NCBI GenBank assembly: GCA_036278715.1
Contig: DASUKN010000028.1
Coordinates: forward strand, 1 to 44,247
Source: Udaeobacter sp025935755
Lineage (GTDB): Bacteria > Verrucomicrobiota > Verrucomicrobiia > Chthoniobacterales > UBA10450
DNA: 44,247 nt
Direction of reading: 5' to 3'
Shown: piece after piece, positions 43,871-44,247 of the stretch
Layout of the letters: each line of letters begins with the position of its first letter
How positions within the stretch are numbered: the first letter of the stretch is position 1
Made by a program: the position numbers and the translations under genes
Notes under the pieces: generated by a model
The model's input: only the letters and a program-made list of their open reading frames with translations
Database searches by the model: none
Told to the model about the DNA's origin: nothing

Positions 43871-43908
43871 ATAGCATCTACTTGGAGTCGCCGATTTGGT
43901 TCAATGGC

Positions 43909-43955
43909 GTTAAAGGCACCGGTGAAGTTTTTCATCCCGGTGCTGAAAGCCCTTC
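43909..43955 (+). terminator. Possible terminator after the alpha/beta hydrolase
   Basis: GCACCGG near 43916 pairs with CCGGTGC near 43937, with TGAAGTTTTTCATC between; TGA/TCA extend the pairing inward. It begins about 45 nt after the stop codon. No strong T-run follows the stem, so the call is tentative. Confidence 0.3.
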
Positions 43956-43979
43956 AACTGATAATCGAACCTTCGGTAG

Positions 43980-44247
43980 TGTAGCCGCGGCGCTCTGTCG
44001 CCGCGATGCCAGCGGCCGGGCGGGCGCCTCGACAGAGCGAGGCGGCTACATCATTGATACTGTAGCCGCGGCGCTCTGCCGCCCCGATGCCAGCAGCCGG
44101 GCGGGCGTCTCGACAGAGCGAGGCGGCTACATCATTTGATACTGTAGCCGCGGCGCTCTGTCGCCGCGATACCAGCGGCCGGGCGGGCGCCTCGACAGGG
44201 CGAGGCGGCTACATCATTTGATACTGTAGCCGCGGCGCTCTGTCGCC
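43980..44247. repeat. 82-bp tandem repeat array with inverted arms, runs off right edge
   Basis: TGTAGCCGCGGCGCTCTG begins at 43980, 44061, 44143 and 44225, giving periods of 81, 82 and 82 bp and 3.3 visible copies. In each unit the arm TGTAGCCGCGGCGCTCTGTC is mirrored by GACAGAGCGAGGCGGCTACA with one two-base mismatch. The core is GCCAGCGGCCGGGCGGGCG. Short ATCATTTGATAC linkers join units. Every unit can form a stem-loop in both DNA and RNA. Copies differ at a few positions. Confidence 0.9.

Noticed and set aside
1..44247. tRNA, rRNA, insertion sequence or prophage genes
   Set aside because: No cloverleaf, rRNA signature, transposase, integrase or structural phage gene was seen. S74 domains alone do not indicate a prophage here, since they sit in Sec-exported repeat proteins.

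Overview
The window reads as chromosomal DNA of a soil-type verrucomicrobium, probably Chthoniobacterales / 'Candidatus Udaeobacter'-like. This is an inference. It rests on families of NTAVG-repeat proteins with a C-terminal S74 chaperone, a kelch/Ig-like giant surface protein, an atypical LuxR regulator, very few Shine-Dalgarno sequences, and long spacers full of short palindromic repeats. I found no rRNA, tRNA, CRISPR array, integrase or transposase.

Layout. 1-2738 (-): 5' part of a giant kelch/Ig-like surface protein that runs off the left edge. 2739-4593: a gene-free stretch with a 22-bp palindrome, two strong hairpins, a composite direct repeat, a ~170-bp repeat array and a 13 x 8-bp tandem repeat. 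4594-13827: single genes separated by repeat-rich spacers (LuxR pseudo-receiver regulator, TraB/GumN protein, TPR protein, double retropepsin-like protease, NIF3 protein, membrane class III nucleotidyl cyclase, metallo-beta-lactamase-fold hydrolase). 14008-18376 (+): three tandem NTAVG-repeat fibre proteins; a fourth, frameshifted copy lies at 27037-28930. 18733-21661: zinc-ribbon membrane protein, SDR epimerase, 6-phosphogluconolactonase, MsrA. 21807-26066 (+): a tightly packed operon with a sulfotransferase, two hot-dog dehydratases, a methyltransferase and an LpxL-like acyltransferase, facing a convergent fabG. This resembles part of an aryl-polyene/flexirubin-type lipid pathway, but ketosynthases, ACPs and the AMP-ligase are not in the window. 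29001-35963 (-): housekeeping run uppS, purA, a small secreted protein, a conserved unknown, uppP, glnB and mutL. 36426-43870: ErpA-type Fe-S carrier, large and small membrane proteins of unknown function, HIT protein, serine beta-lactamase-like hydrolase, secreted unknown, GNAT and an alpha/beta hydrolase. 43980-44247: 82-bp tandem inverted-repeat array running off the right edge.

How it fits together. UppS and UppP make and recycle the undecaprenyl carrier used for cell-wall and surface-polymer assembly. The sulfotransferase/dehydratase/acyltransferase operon probably makes or decorates an envelope lipid. The NTAVG proteins and the kelch/Ig protein are exported by Sec signal peptides and are probably surface or matrix fibres. 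The most distinctive content is the NTAVG/S74 family (head with a covarying cysteine pair, 17-residue repeats, self-cleaving chaperone, coiled coil), the lipid-like operon with its sulfotransferase, and the dense network of palindromic repeats.
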